64,000 nt of DNA from JALZEG01 sp046263255 (GCA_046263255.1 JBHELD010000014.1:14664-78663); one strand, 5' to 3'; counted from the stretch's first letter, positions 1-8,182 are shown. Notes: generated from the letters alone by a model not told the origin. A program made the numbers and translations.

Positions 1-474
1 GCGGTCCATCAGGTAGTTCTCGTGGCATCCGTACGAGTTGCCCTTGCCGTCCGAGTTGTTCTTGTAGATGAAGACGCGCTCGCCTTCGGGCACGATCGCC
101 TGCGCGGCGTCGATCGAAGCCTCCAGGATGCGCTCCCCCGCCTTGTCCCAGACGACTGCGTCGAGAGCGTTCGAGCACTCGGGGCTCGAGTACTCCGGAT
201 GCGCGTGGTCGACGTAGTAGCGGGATCCGTTCGGCAGGATGACGTTCACCAGCCCCGAGTCGTCCTCGACCGCCACGTCTGGCGCGGCCCGCTCGAACCC
301 GCGCGCGTCGCGCAGCGGGCTCTCCTCCTCGTAGTCCCACTTCACTCGCTTGAACGCCGGCTGGGCGTACGCGTTGATCAGCAGCGAGGACGTGAGGATC
401 GGATTGAACTCGGACGCGTTGCGGACGGAGATCCCGTACTCGGTCTCGATCCCGCAGATCTTCGGCGTGGCCAT
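1..474 (-). CDS. dop: Dop, deamidase of Pup (N-terminal part, cut by window edge)
   Basis: This is the first 158 codons of the Pup deamidase/depupylase, which converts the C-terminal Gln of Pup to Glu and removes Pup from proteins in the actinobacterial proteasome pathway. The fold is glutamine-synthetase-like and uses ATP. Seen in the sequence: the N-terminal nucleotide-site motif GIETEYGI (residues 8-15), then WDYEEESPLRDARGF, DHAHPEYSSPEC and GKGNSYGCHENYL. The WDYE..SPLRDARGF stretch and the DHAHPEYS form match Dop rather than its paralogue PafA. The ATG at 474 lies 26 nt after the stop of arc, so the two are probably co-transcribed. The protein continues beyond position 1; the family is usually about 500 residues. 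Confidence 0.93.
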   Translation of the reverse strand, partial: MATPKICGIETEYGISVRNASEFNPILTSSLLINAYAQPAFKRVKWDYEEESPLRDARGFERAAPDVAVEDDSGLVNVILPNGSRYYVDHAHPEYSSPECSNALDAVVWDKAGERILEASIDAAQAIVPEGERVFIYKNNSDGKGNSYGCHENYLMDR

Positions 475-500
475 ATGACGAGAACCCTACGACGGGAGGC

Positions 501-2267
501 TTACAGGTACTGCCCGGTCGTGACCCTCTCGACCTGACGCCCCGCCTCGCCGTCCTCCTTGTGCTCGCCGACGAGCGTGCGGATGTAGACGATGCGCTCG
601 CCCTTCTTGCCGGAGATCTTCGCCCAGTCGTCGGGGTTCGTCGTGTTCGGCAGGTCCTCGTTCTCCCGGTACTCCTGCACGATCGCGTCGAGCATGTCCT
701 GGAGGTTGATGCCCTTCGGCGCGCCGGCGATGGTGCGCTTGATCGCGGTCTTCTTCGCGCGCCGGACGATGTTCTCGATCATGGCGCCCGACGAGAAGTC
801 CTTGAAGTAGAGGACCTCCTTGTCGCCGTTCGCGTACGTCACCTCGAGGAACCGGTTGGAGTCGTCGTCCGAGTACATCGTCTGGACGGTCTCGTGGATG
901 ATCGTCCGCAGCGCCTGGTCGACGCTCCCGTGTCTGTCGACCTCGCTCTCCGCGATCGGCAGCTCGGCGGTGAGGTACTTGGCGAAGATCGCCTCCGCCG
1001 ACCGCTCGTCGGGGCGCTCGATCTTGATCTTCACGTCCAGGCGGCCCGGCCGCAGGATCGCGGGGTCGATCAGGTCCTCCCGGTTCGACGCTCCGATCAC
1101 GATCACGTTCTTCAGAGACTCCACGCCGTCGATCTCGGCGAGGAGCTGCGGGACGATCGTCGACTCGATGTCGCTCGAGATGCCCGAGCCGCGCGTGCGG
1201 AACAGCGAGTCCATCTCGTCGAAGAAGACGATGATCGGGACGCCCTCCTCCGACTTCTCCTTGGCGCGCTGGAAGATCATGCGGATCTGACGCTCGGTCT
1301 CGCCGACGTACTTGTTCAGCAGCTCCGGGCCCTTGATGTTGAGGAAGTAGGAGCGCCGGTCGTCGCGGCCGAGCTTCGCCGCGACCTTCTTCGCCAGCGA
1401 GTTCGCGACCGCCTTCGCGACCAACGTCTTGCCGCAGCCCGGGGGCCCGTAGAGCAGGATGCCCTTCGGCGGGTCGAGCTGGTGCTCCCGGAACAGGTCG
1501 CCGTGCAGGTAGGGAAGTTCCACCGCGTCGCGGATCTCCTCGATCTGGTTGTCGAGGCCGCCGATGTCCTCGTAGCTGATGTCGGGGACCTCCTCGAGGA
1601 TGAGCTCCTCGACCTCGGGCTTGGGCAGCTTCTCGAGGGCGTGGCCGGACTTCGGCTCGAGCAACAGGCTGTCGCCGGCGCGGATCTGGACGCCCTTCAA
1701 CGAGTCGGCGATCTCGATCACGCGTTCCTCGTCGGTGCGCCCGATAACGAGCGCGCGGCGCTCGTCGAGCCGCTCCTTCAGCACGACGACCTCGCCCTGC
1801 ACGTCGAAGTCGCAGATGCCGATCACGTTCATCGCCTCGTTCAGCATGACCTCGACGCCGCGGCGGAGGTCCGAGAGGTCGACCTCGGGCGCGACGTTCA
1901 CGCGCAGCTTGCGTCCGTTCGTGAAGACGTCGACCTGGTTGTCGTCGTACGTCTCGAGGAACACGCCGTAGCCGGAGGGAGGCTGGCTGAGCTTCTCGAT
2001 CTCTTCCTTCAGCGCGACGAGCTGGTCGCGCGCCTCGCGCAGCTTCTCCGCCATCCGCTCGCCGGTCTCGCGCGACTGCGCCAGCTCGGTGACGGACTCG
2101 GAGAGACGGCGCTCGAGCTCGTGGATGCGGCGGGGGGCGGCCTCCAGCTTGCGGCGCGTGAGCGCCAGCTCGTCCTCGAGCAGCTTGACCTGACCGCGGA
2201 GGTCCTGGACCTCACGGTCGTAGTCGGCGATCTTGCGCTCGAGCTCGTCGGCCGAAACCGGAACCAC
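501..2267 (-). CDS. arc: Proteasome-associated AAA ATPase ARC (Mpa)
   Basis: Hexameric ring ATPase that recognises pupylated proteins, unfolds them and feeds them into the 20S proteasome. Order seen: an N-terminal coiled coil (about residues 5-93) that binds Pup, tandem OB domains (about 96-215, with QPPSGYGVF at its start), and an AAA module with Walker A GPPGCGKT (274-281) and Walker B VFFDEMDS (347-354). The last four residues are GQYL, the conserved C-terminal tail that docks into the 20S alpha ring. At 588 residues it is close to the usual length. The first codon is GTG at 2267; a strong GGGGAGG touches it directly, which is unusually close spacing, but no better start lies nearby. The 20S subunits and pup are not in the window. 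Confidence 0.96.
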   Translation of the reverse strand: MVPVSADELERKIADYDREVQDLRGQVKLLEDELALTRRKLEAAPRRIHELERRLSESVTELAQSRETGERMAEKLREARDQLVALKEEIEKLSQPPSGYGVFLETYDDNQVDVFTNGRKLRVNVAPEVDLSDLRRGVEVMLNEAMNVIGICDFDVQGEVVVLKERLDERRALVIGRTDEERVIEIADSLKGVQIRAGDSLLLEPKSGHALEKLPKPEVEELILEEVPDISYEDIGGLDNQIEEIRDAVELPYLHGDLFREHQLDPPKGILLYGPPGCGKTLVAKAVANSLAKKVAAKLGRDDRRSYFLNIKGPELLNKYVGETERQIRMIFQRAKEKSEEGVPIIVFFDEMDSLFRTRGSGISSDIESTIVPQLLAEIDGVESLKNVIVIGASNREDLIDPAILRPGRLDVKIKIERPDERSAEAIFAKYLTAELPIAESEVDRHGSVDQALRTIIHETVQTMYSDDDSNRFLEVTYANGDKEVLYFKDFSSGAMIENIVRRAKKTAIKRTIAGAPKGINLQDMLDAIVQEYRENEDLPNTTNPDDWAKISGKKGERIVYIRTLVGEHKEDGEAGRQVERVTTGQYL

Positions 2268-2411
2268 CTCCCCGAATCAGGGGTCCGGGAACGCCGGAAC
2301 GAACGGCCACTGCCCCCGGACCTGCCAAGCCTCGATGCTACTCCCTACGACTGGTAACGGCGGGTTTTCGGGCCTGCTTGAACACCTTCTCGCGGCGGGG
2401 CGAACGGCCGG

Positions 2412-3200
2412 TCAGGCGAGCTTGCGTCCGGTCACGACGAACCCGGTGTGGGCGACCATCCGGTGGTCGGGCCGCACCGACTGACCGTCGACGTTCCATG
2501 TCCTCACGAGGCTCTCCATCGTGACGATCTGCCCGAAGCCGCCCCTGCGCATGCTCTCCACGAGCTGGGACACCTGGGGGATCGTCGGGAGGTAGCAGCA
2601 GAGTATCCCTCCGGACCGGAGAGCGCGCGTCGAGGAGCCGATCGCGCGCCACGGCTCGGGCAGGTCCAGGACCATGCGGTCGACGGCGACGTCTTGCTCG
2701 ACGTCCGTGAAGACGTCGCCCACCCTCAGCTCGACGTTCTCGGGCTTGCCGCCGCCGGCCCCCTCGTACCAGGACGAGACGTTCGCAACCGCGCGGGCGT
2801 GATGGTCCTCCCGCAGCTCGTAGGAGATCACGCGTCCGGCCTCGCCCACCGCGCGCGACAGCGCGAGCGTCAGCGAGCCCGACCCCGTGCCGGCCTCGAG
2901 CACCGTCGCGCCGGGGAACACGTCCGCGTACACGAGGATCAGCGCGACGTCCTTCGGGTAGACGACCTGCGCCCCCCGCGGCATCTTCAGGACGAAGTCC
3001 GCGAGGGTCGGTCGCAACGCGATGAGCTTCGCACCGCCGCTCGTGCGCACGGCGCTGCCCTCGGGGAGCCCGATGAGCGCGTCGTGGTCGACGGAGCCCG
3101 CGTGGGAGTGGAACTGCTTGCCCGTGGCGAGGGTGATCAGGTAGCGCCGGCCGCGCGCGTCGAGGAGCAGGACCTTGTCGCCGGCCCCGAGCGCCGTCAT
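2412..3200 (-). CDS. trmI: tRNA (adenine58-N1)-methyltransferase TrmI
   Basis: SAM-dependent enzyme that makes m1A58 in the tRNA T-loop. The 262-residue protein has a small N-terminal beta domain followed by a Rossmann methyltransferase domain. The SAM motif LEAGTGSGSLTLAL is clear, as is the motif IV-like DLPEPW. The start is ATG at 3200, within an ATGA overlap with the stop of the upstream thiolase gene, so translation is probably coupled. Mycobacterial trmI also lies close to arc and dop, so the neighbourhood supports the call. In Thermus, m1A58 is needed for efficient 2-thiolation of T54, which makes the coupling to the TtuA-like gene here functionally sensible. Confidence 0.93.
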   Translation of the reverse strand: MTALGAGDKVLLLDARGRRYLITLATGKQFHSHAGSVDHDALIGLPEGSAVRTSGGAKLIALRPTLADFVLKMPRGAQVVYPKDVALILVYADVFPGATVLEAGTGSGSLTLALSRAVGEAGRVISYELREDHHARAVANVSSWYEGAGGGKPENVELRVGDVFTDVEQDVAVDRMVLDLPEPWRAIGSSTRALRSGGILCCYLPTIPQVSQLVESMRRGGFGQIVTMESLVRTWNVDGQSVRPDHRMVAHTGFVVTGRKLA

Positions 3201-4177
3201 GTCCTGCGCGACCGGCGCGGCCGCGCCGCCGTCCCCTCCGTCTTCCGCTTCAGCGCGAGCGCCTTGGTCTTGCAGAAGGAGCACTGCGGGTCGTCCTGCC
3301 CCCAGTCCAGCGTCGGCGCGCCGCAGGTCGCGCAGCGGACCAGCGTCGCCTCGTCGTCCGGCTCGGCGAAGCGCGCGGCCGCCTTCTTCAGGAAGCCGAA
3401 GTACATCTGGTGCTTGGTACCGGGGGACGCCTCCTCCAGGAGGGCGATCGCCTCCTTGTAGCGGTGCTGCGTGTTGCCCTCGACCATCGGGCACTCCTCG
3501 ACGATGTAGTCGATGCCCTGCAGCAGCGCGTACGCCGCCGTCTCGCGCTCCGCGATCTTCACGAGGGGCTTCACCTTGCGGACGAGGACCACCTCGGCGG
3601 CCTCTCCCAGCACGCGCTCCTCGAGCACGGGGGCCTGGCGGCCGAGCTGGTCGACGTTCCAGTGCAAGACGTTGCCGAACAGCGTCGCGACCTCGTCGTC
3701 GAGGTTGTGGCCGGTGACGAGGACGCCGAATCCCTCCTCCAGCGCGGCGCGGTTGAACTCGTAGCGCTTGTTCAACCCGCACCCCGAGCAGGGCACGCGG
3801 CCGGTCAGCTTCGCCAGCTCGGGGACCGTGAAGCCGTGCTCCGCGTCGAGGGAGCGGACGATCAGCTTCGCCTCCTTACGCTCGGCGAACGCGATCGCCG
3901 CCTCCTTCGAGCGGTTGGAGTAGCCGCCGATCCCGAGGTCGAGATAGAACCCCGTCGCGTCGTACCCCAGGTCGATCAACACGTCCCAGAGCGCGAGCGA
4001 GTCCTTCCCGCCGGAGATCGCGACGAGGAGCCTGTCCTCCGGCGAGAACATCGAGAACTCCTTGACGGTCCGGGCGACCTGGTTGCGGACGTGCTGGACG
4101 AAGTGGTCCTTGCAGAACGCGGCATTGTGGCGCCGGACGTCGACGACCGCGTGGCCACGACAAACCTTGCACTTCAC
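3197..4177 (-). CDS. ttuA: tRNA 2-thiouridine(54) synthetase, TtuA type
   Basis: ATP-pyrophosphatase-family enzyme expected to activate U54/T54 in the tRNA T-loop and replace its 2-oxygen with sulfur. The PP-loop SGGKDS is at residues 55-60. Cys130 and Cys133 (PCSGCG) and Cys229 (EECPM) are in the places of the three cysteines that hold the catalytic Fe-S cluster in TtuA. An N-terminal zinc module (CKVC at 3-6, Cys22 with His25) and a C-terminal one (CATC...CSFC) complete the TtuA architecture and separate it from TtcA. It has 326 residues; a short basic tail follows the last zinc motif. It overlaps the upstream ubiquitin-like gene and downstream trmI by 4 nt each. Confidence 0.9.
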   Translation of the reverse strand: MKCKVCRGHAVVDVRRHNAAFCKDHFVQHVRNQVARTVKEFSMFSPEDRLLVAISGGKDSLALWDVLIDLGYDATGFYLDLGIGGYSNRSKEAAIAFAERKEAKLIVRSLDAEHGFTVPELAKLTGRVPCSGCGLNKRYEFNRAALEEGFGVLVTGHNLDDEVATLFGNVLHWNVDQLGRQAPVLEERVLGEAAEVVLVRKVKPLVKIAERETAAYALLQGIDYIVEECPMVEGNTQHRYKEAIALLEEASPGTKHQMYFGFLKKAAARFAEPDDEATLVRCATCGAPTLDWGQDDPQCSFCKTKALALKRKTEGTAARPRRSRRT

Positions 4178-4410
4178 GGGGCTCGCCCTTCGGGGGAGCG
4201 GGGGCCGGGGCCGGCGCTGCCCCCGGACAGAACCGGGCGGACCTCGATCTCGTCGGCGTCGGTCACGGCCTCGTCCCGCGTCAGAAGGGTCGCTTCGCGG
4301 ATCACGAGGACGGCCTCCGGGACGATCCCGAGGTGCGCGAGGAGCGCGGAGACCGTCTTCGGCCCCGTCACGTCGACCACGCGGTCCGGGTTGCGGAGCT
4401 TCACCTTCAT
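4174..4410 (-). CDS. ttuB: Ubiquitin-like sulfur carrier, TtuB/MoaD/ThiS type, with C-terminal tail
   Basis: A 78-residue beta-grasp protein. Family members are thiocarboxylated on a C-terminal Gly-Gly and donate sulfur to TtuA; TtuB of Thermus is also conjugated to proteins. Here residues 1-64 match the full length of a TtuB-like protein, ending VRPVLSGG. Fourteen further residues (SAGPGPRSPEGRAP) follow the Gly-Gly at 63-64. If this tail is translated, the protein must be cleaved after Gly64 to be active. The stop overlaps the ATG of ttuA (ATGA), which may explain why the frame runs on. The ATG at 4410 starts directly with the first beta strand (MKVKLRNP). The alternative MoaD or ThiS role is less likely given the TtuA partner. 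Confidence 0.85.
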   Translation of the reverse strand: MKVKLRNPDRVVDVTGPKTVSALLAHLGIVPEAVLVIREATLLTRDEAVTDADEIEVRPVLSGGSAGPGPRSPEGRAP

Positions 4411-4449
4411 ACGGTCAGGGTAGCCGCGGAGAGGCGCAGGTCGCGAGAT

Positions 4450-5547
4450 TCAGCCCAGCGTCACGGGCCGCTGCTCGAGCCTCACCTCGACCGTGTCCTC
4501 GCCGCGCACGTCGACGACGTCGAGCTCGACCCTCTCGTCGGGGTCCTTGTCCCGCAGGATGTCGACGAGGTCGTCGGCGTTCTCGACGTCGTCGCCGTCT
4601 ATCTCCACGATCACGTCGCCGACGTCGAGATCCGCTTCGTCCGCGGGGCTCCCGGGCACGACCCCGAGGACGAGCGCGCCTTCGAGCTCGCTAGGGAAGC
4701 CGAACTCCAGCGCGGCCGACGGCGAGGCGTCGCCGAGCGTGACGCCGAGCCAGGCCCTCTCGTCGGGAGGATCGCTCAGGATCTCCTCGACCACCGGGAG
4801 AGCGTCGTCGATGGGGATGGAGAAACCGATGTTCTCGGCGGCGCCGGCCTGGACCGCGGCGGTGTTGATCCCGACCAACCGGCCCTCGGTGTCGATCAGC
4901 GGCCCGCCGGAGTTGCCGGGGTTGATCGCGGCGTCGGTCTGGAGAAGGTTCTGGAGGCTCTCCGCCTCGCCCGACGCGTTCGACGCGGTGATGCTCCGCC
5001 CTATCGCGGACACGATCCCCGCGGTGACGGTCGCGCCGCCCAGCCCCAGCGGATACCCGATCGCCACGACGTCGTCGCCGAGCTTCAGGTCCGCGGAGCG
5101 CCCGATCTCTATCGGGACGAGGTCGTCGGCCTCGATGCGGATGATCGCGAGATCCTGCTCCGGGACGCCGCCGATCACCTCGCCCTCGACGTCCTCGTGC
5201 TCCTCGCCGCTGAAGATCCGCACGTTGACCTCCGCGGCCCCCTCCACGACGTGGAAGTTCGTCAGGACGATCCCGTTCTCGTCGATGACGACGCCCGAGC
5301 CCGATCCGCCGCCGGAGTCGAACCCTCCGAGGTCGAACGACTTGACGCGCACGTTCACGACCGACGGGAGCGCGGCCTCGACGATCTCGGACAGCGGCGA
5401 GTGCGGGATCGTCCTGGTCTTCTGCGCCAGCGTCACCTCGGGAGCCGGAGTGGCGCCCGCGGACGAGCCGTCCGGGACGCTCTCGATCGAGCACCCGGAC
5501 GCGACCGCGGCGAGGACGAGCAGGGACGCGAGGGCCTTGGCTGTCAT
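4450..5547 (-). CDS. HtrA/DegP-type serine protease lipoprotein with PDZ domain
   Basis: Envelope quality-control protease. The 365-residue form starts at ATG 5547; the frame extends to a TTG at 5577, but the ATG puts the signal peptide at the very N-terminus. A hydrophobic stretch is followed by a lipobox-like VASGC (Cys19), so the protein is probably lipid-anchored outside the membrane. The trypsin-like domain has the triad His99 (TNFHVV), Asp132 (EQDLAI) and Ser213 (NPGNSGGPL). One PDZ domain lies at about 270-355 (LGVVPGSPADEADLDVGDVI). There is no transmembrane anchor as in mycobacterial HtrA/PepD. It runs in the same direction as the ttuB operon but ends 40 nt upstream of it. Confidence 0.88.
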   Translation of the reverse strand: MTAKALASLLVLAAVASGCSIESVPDGSSAGATPAPEVTLAQKTRTIPHSPLSEIVEAALPSVVNVRVKSFDLGGFDSGGGSGSGVVIDENGIVLTNFHVVEGAAEVNVRIFSGEEHEDVEGEVIGGVPEQDLAIIRIEADDLVPIEIGRSADLKLGDDVVAIGYPLGLGGATVTAGIVSAIGRSITASNASGEAESLQNLLQTDAAINPGNSGGPLIDTEGRLVGINTAAVQAGAAENIGFSIPIDDALPVVEEILSDPPDERAWLGVTLGDASPSAALEFGFPSELEGALVLGVVPGSPADEADLDVGDVIVEIDGDDVENADDLVDILRDKDPDERVELDVVDVRGEDTVEVRLEQRPVTLG

Positions 5548-5694
5548 GGGCACGAGGATAGGGCCGTCGTGATCCAAAGTGAGGCCGCGAAGAGGCCGGC
5601 TGCTGTGATCGCCGTAAGGGGAAGCTCCGGCGCTCTCAGTAACCGGCCGCTCTTCAGTGTGCCCGACCCGCGTGGACCGGTCAAGACGTCCGGA

Positions 5695-6066
5695 TCACCC
5701 CGTTGGGACCGCCTCGACCTCCTGCTGGCCGCCCATCTGGCCGCCGAGCGCGAAGACGACCAGGTAGGACCCCGGCTCGAGCGGGACCGGCTCGGTCACC
5801 TCGTCGACGACTTCGGTGAGGCCCTGGAGGCCCCAGATCGCGCGCTCTGCGAGCGGCCCCTCGTAGAGCACCTCGCGCGTGTCGGGACGGACGAGGAACC
5901 ACTGCTCCGGGTAGACGCCGTCCGGGGCGGACCACGACCTCTCGACGCGGAACGGCAGCGCCTTGCCGTCGCGGAGCGGGATGCCCGACCCGCCGTGGGA
6001 GAGCTTCGCCGGGCGCACCGACGACCCCATGACCTTCCTCTGCGTGCCGCCGATCTGGGCTTCCAT
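5695..6066 (-). CDS. Conserved-looking hypothetical protein, 123 aa
   Basis: Function not recognised. The protein is soluble, with no signal peptide, membrane segment or cysteine. The N-terminal part is basic (QRKVMGSSVRPAKLSHGG) and the C-terminal half has an alternating beta-strand look (EQWFLVRPDTREVLYEGP, GSYLVVFALGGQMGG). Codon third positions are almost all G or C as in neighbouring genes, which supports real coding. It starts with ATG at 6066, 35 nt downstream of the preceding small gene, and the two may be co-transcribed. Confidence 0.65.
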   Translation of the reverse strand: MEAQIGGTQRKVMGSSVRPAKLSHGGSGIPLRDGKALPFRVERSWSAPDGVYPEQWFLVRPDTREVLYEGPLAERAIWGLQGLTEVVDEVTEPVPLEPGSYLVVFALGGQMGGQQEVEAVPTG

Positions 6067-6101
6067 CGCCGCGAAAGATATAGGTCGCGCGCCGGCGGCG
6101 C

Positions 6102-6395
6102 CTACAGGACGCGCAGCCCCACGATCTTCGGCGTCCCGTCCCGCTCGGACCAGCGCGACTCGACGACGATCTCGTCGCCCCCGCCCGAGTACCTGATCTG
6201 CACGAGGGCCTCGTCGCCCTGCGCCTCGACCGAACCCACCTCGGCCGCCTCGAGGGGCTTCGGCATCTGCTGCATGACCTCGCCGGCGGCGCCGAACGCC
6301 TCCTTGTCGAGGTACCCGCCGGCCGTCTTCAGGTCGCCCGCGACGGTCGCCTGGGCGTGTGCGTCCGCGTCCTCCCTCAGCCTTGCCTCGTCCAT
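6102..6395 (-). CDS. Small hypothetical protein, 97 aa
   Basis: Function not recognised. Its ATG (6395) shares one base with the TGA of the DsbA-like gene upstream (TGATG), implying coupled translation. The sequence looks like a small alpha+beta domain: a helical N-terminus (EARLREDADAHAQATVAGD) and C-terminal strands (ALVQIRYSGGGDEIVVESRW). This pattern resembles small SnoaL/NTF2-like or nuclear-transport-factor-type domains, but the likeness is too weak for a name. Confidence 0.7.
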   Translation of the reverse strand: MDEARLREDADAHAQATVAGDLKTAGGYLDKEAFGAAGEVMQQMPKPLEAAEVGSVEAQGDEALVQIRYSGGGDEIVVESRWSERDGTPKIVGLRVL

Positions 6396-7102
6396 CACCG
6401 GCCTCCTCTCGTCGGTGCGCCCGTCGCCGCCGCCTCGAGCAGCCGGTCGTAGACGGCGGGGTCGTCCTTGTCTACTACGGGGAAACCCTCGCCGTGCTCG
6501 CCCTCCCAGTGCATCTCGATGCCGGGGTTGTGAAAGCCCTCGCCGTGCGGGAGGAAGACGTGCGGGCTGCCGGCGACGGCGTCGGTTCGTGCGAGGTCGA
6601 AGTCCGCGGCGAGGAGGCGCCGGGCGCGGCCGTCGTCGAGCGCGCGGCGCAGCGCGTCGACGTCCAGGCCCGGTACGGCGGATGCGACGTCGAGGATCTC
6701 GTGACGCATCGAGACGTTGCGACTCTCCCCGAAGAACGCGCGCCGGAGCGCGCGGTCGAGCCGCTCCGCGACCTCGAGACCCTGCTCCTTCGCGGCATGG
6801 ACGGCCGCGAGGGCGGGGAGCGTCGTCACCGGGTACTCGTGGTCGGGGCGCTGCCACATCTGCCAGCCCGCGCCGGGCGCGAGGGCCCCGGTGACCGGTA
6901 TCTCCGCGTCGAGGACCTTCTTCGGCGTGGGGCGGCGGTTGACGACCTCGAGCGGGAACGCGTGGACGTCGAAGGCGACGCGTCCCCCGAGGCCGAGGCG
7001 CGCGCGGGTCTCGTGCAGCCGGTGCACCGCGACGTGCGCCCACGGGCAGGCGATGTCGGCGAAGACGACGATGCGGCCGGCGGGGACGTCGATCACCGCC
7101 AC
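6395..7102 (-). CDS. DsbA-family (FrnE-like) thioredoxin-fold protein
   Basis: A 235-residue protein of the DsbA/FrnE superfamily: a thioredoxin fold with a helical insert. The N-terminus VFADIACPWAHVAVHRL sits where the family has its active-site CPWC. Here only the first cysteine remains and the second is Ala (CPWA), so ordinary disulfide exchange is doubtful; a glutathione-S-transferase-like or mono-thiol role is possible. No signal peptide is present, so it is probably cytoplasmic. The C-terminal part has the cis-Pro loop region (VAGSPHVFLPHGEG). It is divergently transcribed from the HIT gene, with only 22 nt between the two starts. Confidence 0.82.
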   Translation of the reverse strand: MAVIDVPAGRIVVFADIACPWAHVAVHRLHETRARLGLGGRVAFDVHAFPLEVVNRRPTPKKVLDAEIPVTGALAPGAGWQMWQRPDHEYPVTTLPALAAVHAAKEQGLEVAERLDRALRRAFFGESRNVSMRHEILDVASAVPGLDVDALRRALDDGRARRLLAADFDLARTDAVAGSPHVFLPHGEGFHNPGIEMHWEGEHGEGFPVVDKDDPAVYDRLLEAAATGAPTRGGR

Positions 7103-7124
7103 AAGCTAACCGTAGGCTCGGCCG

Positions 7125-7541
7125 ATGTGCGTCTTCTGCGAGATCGTCCGCGGTGTGACGCCGGCGCACGTCGTCTTCGAGGACGAGGTCTCGCTCGCGT
7201 TCCTCGACGTCCGGCCGGTCTTCGAGGGCCATTCGCTGCTGGTCCCGAAGGCCCACCACGAGACCCTCGCCGACCTTCCGGACGACCTGGTGGCGCCGCT
7301 GTTCACGAACGCGCGGACGCTGTCGGTCGCGATCGCCGGGGCGCTCGGCGCGACGGGATCGTTCGTCGCGATCAACAACAAGGTCAGCCAGAGCGTCCCG
7401 CACCTCCACGTCCACGTGGTGCCGCGCCGGCCCAAGGACGGGCTGCGCGGGTTCTTCTGGCCGCGGCGCAGGTACGCGAGCGACGACGCGATGCGCGTCG
7501 TCGCCGAAGCGATCCGCGCGGCCGTGGGGGCCGTGCGATGA
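7125..7541 (+). CDS. HIT-family nucleotide hydrolase/transferase
   Basis: A 138-residue histidine-triad protein of the HINT/Fhit-like group that hydrolyses nucleoside phosphoramidates or dinucleotides. The triad is HLHVHVVPR near residue 112-120. The N-terminal CVFCEIV pair (Cys2, Cys5) is the usual zinc-binding CxxC of bacterial HIT proteins. The ATG at 7125 gives the canonical N-terminus MCVFCEI. Its stop overlaps the next gene (ATGA), and a third gene is coupled after that, forming a three-gene unit on the + strand. Confidence 0.92.
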   Translation: MCVFCEIVRGVTPAHVVFEDEVSLAFLDVRPVFEGHSLLVPKAHHETLADLPDDLVAPLFTNARTLSVAIAGALGATGSFVAINNKVSQSVPHLHVHVVPRRPKDGLRGFFWPRRRYASDDAMRVVAEAIRAAVGAVR

Positions 7542-8182
7542 GCCTCACGATCCGTTCCCGGGACGGTCTCTCGCTCGAGGCGGAGCTGGACGCTCCCGAC
7601 GAGCCGAAGGCGGCCCTCGTGCTGTGCCACCCCCACCCGCAGATGGGCGGGACGATGAACGCGCCGCTGCTGCTCGCGCTGCGCGACGAGATGGTCCGGC
7701 GGGACTGGGCCGTCCTCCGCTTCAACTTCCGCGGGATCGGCGGGTCCGCCGGCTCGCCCTCGACGGGGATCGAGGAGGTGGCGGACGCCGCCGGAGCGGC
7801 GGACGTCGCGGCCGAGCGCTTCCCCTCCCTGCCCCGCGCGGTCGCGGGATGGTCGTTCGGCGGAGCCGTCGCGGTCCGGCTCGCCGCCGCGGAGCCCGGC
7901 CTCGCCGCGTGCGTCGCGATAGCGCCGGCGGTGACGGAGAAGCCGGGCGTCGCCGCCGGGCTGCCCCCGGCGGACGAGCTGGGGTTGTCGCTGCCGTTGC
8001 TCGTGGTCGTCGGAGCGAACGACCGGCAGGTATCGCCCGACGCGTGCGCGGCGTGGGGTGAGGGCGCCGGGGCCCGCGTCGAGCGCCTCGCGGGGGCGAA
8101 CCACTTCTTCTGGGGAAAGTACGACGGGCTCTCCGAGATGGTGGGGAGCTGGTTGGACGAGAGGCTGAGGGAGGTCGCGTGA
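7538..8182 (+). CDS. Alpha/beta hydrolase (dienelactone-hydrolase-like)
   Basis: A 214-residue compact serine hydrolase. The N-terminal part carries LVLCHPHPQMGGTMN, an oxyanion-loop motif seen in the KANL3/Tex30-like and related small alpha/beta hydrolases. The nucleophile elbow is GWSFGG, the acid is probably Asp in GANDRQVSP, and the histidine is in GANHFFWG. No signal or lid domain is seen, so it is likely cytoplasmic. The substrate cannot be read from the sequence. The ATG overlaps the stop of the HIT gene by 4 nt, and its own stop overlaps the next start (GTGA). Confidence 0.85.
   Translation: MSLTIRSRDGLSLEAELDAPDEPKAALVLCHPHPQMGGTMNAPLLLALRDEMVRRDWAVLRFNFRGIGGSAGSPSTGIEEVADAAGAADVAAERFPSLPRAVAGWSFGGAVAVRLAAAEPGLAACVAIAPAVTEKPGVAAGLPPADELGLSLPLLVVVGANDRQVSPDACAAWGEGAGARVERLAGANHFFWGKYDGLSEMVGSWLDERLREVA

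Noticed and set aside
561..2357. Long open frame on the + strand opposite arc
   Set aside because: It is antisense to a gene with clear AAA motifs; in GC-rich DNA the antisense frame stays open by codon bias. The product is Val/Leu/Arg/Asp-rich with no domain.
4333..6894. 853-codon + strand frame across the HtrA-like gene and the next two genes
   Set aside because: It runs antisense over several real genes and intergenic spacers; composition is low-complexity and no motif is seen.
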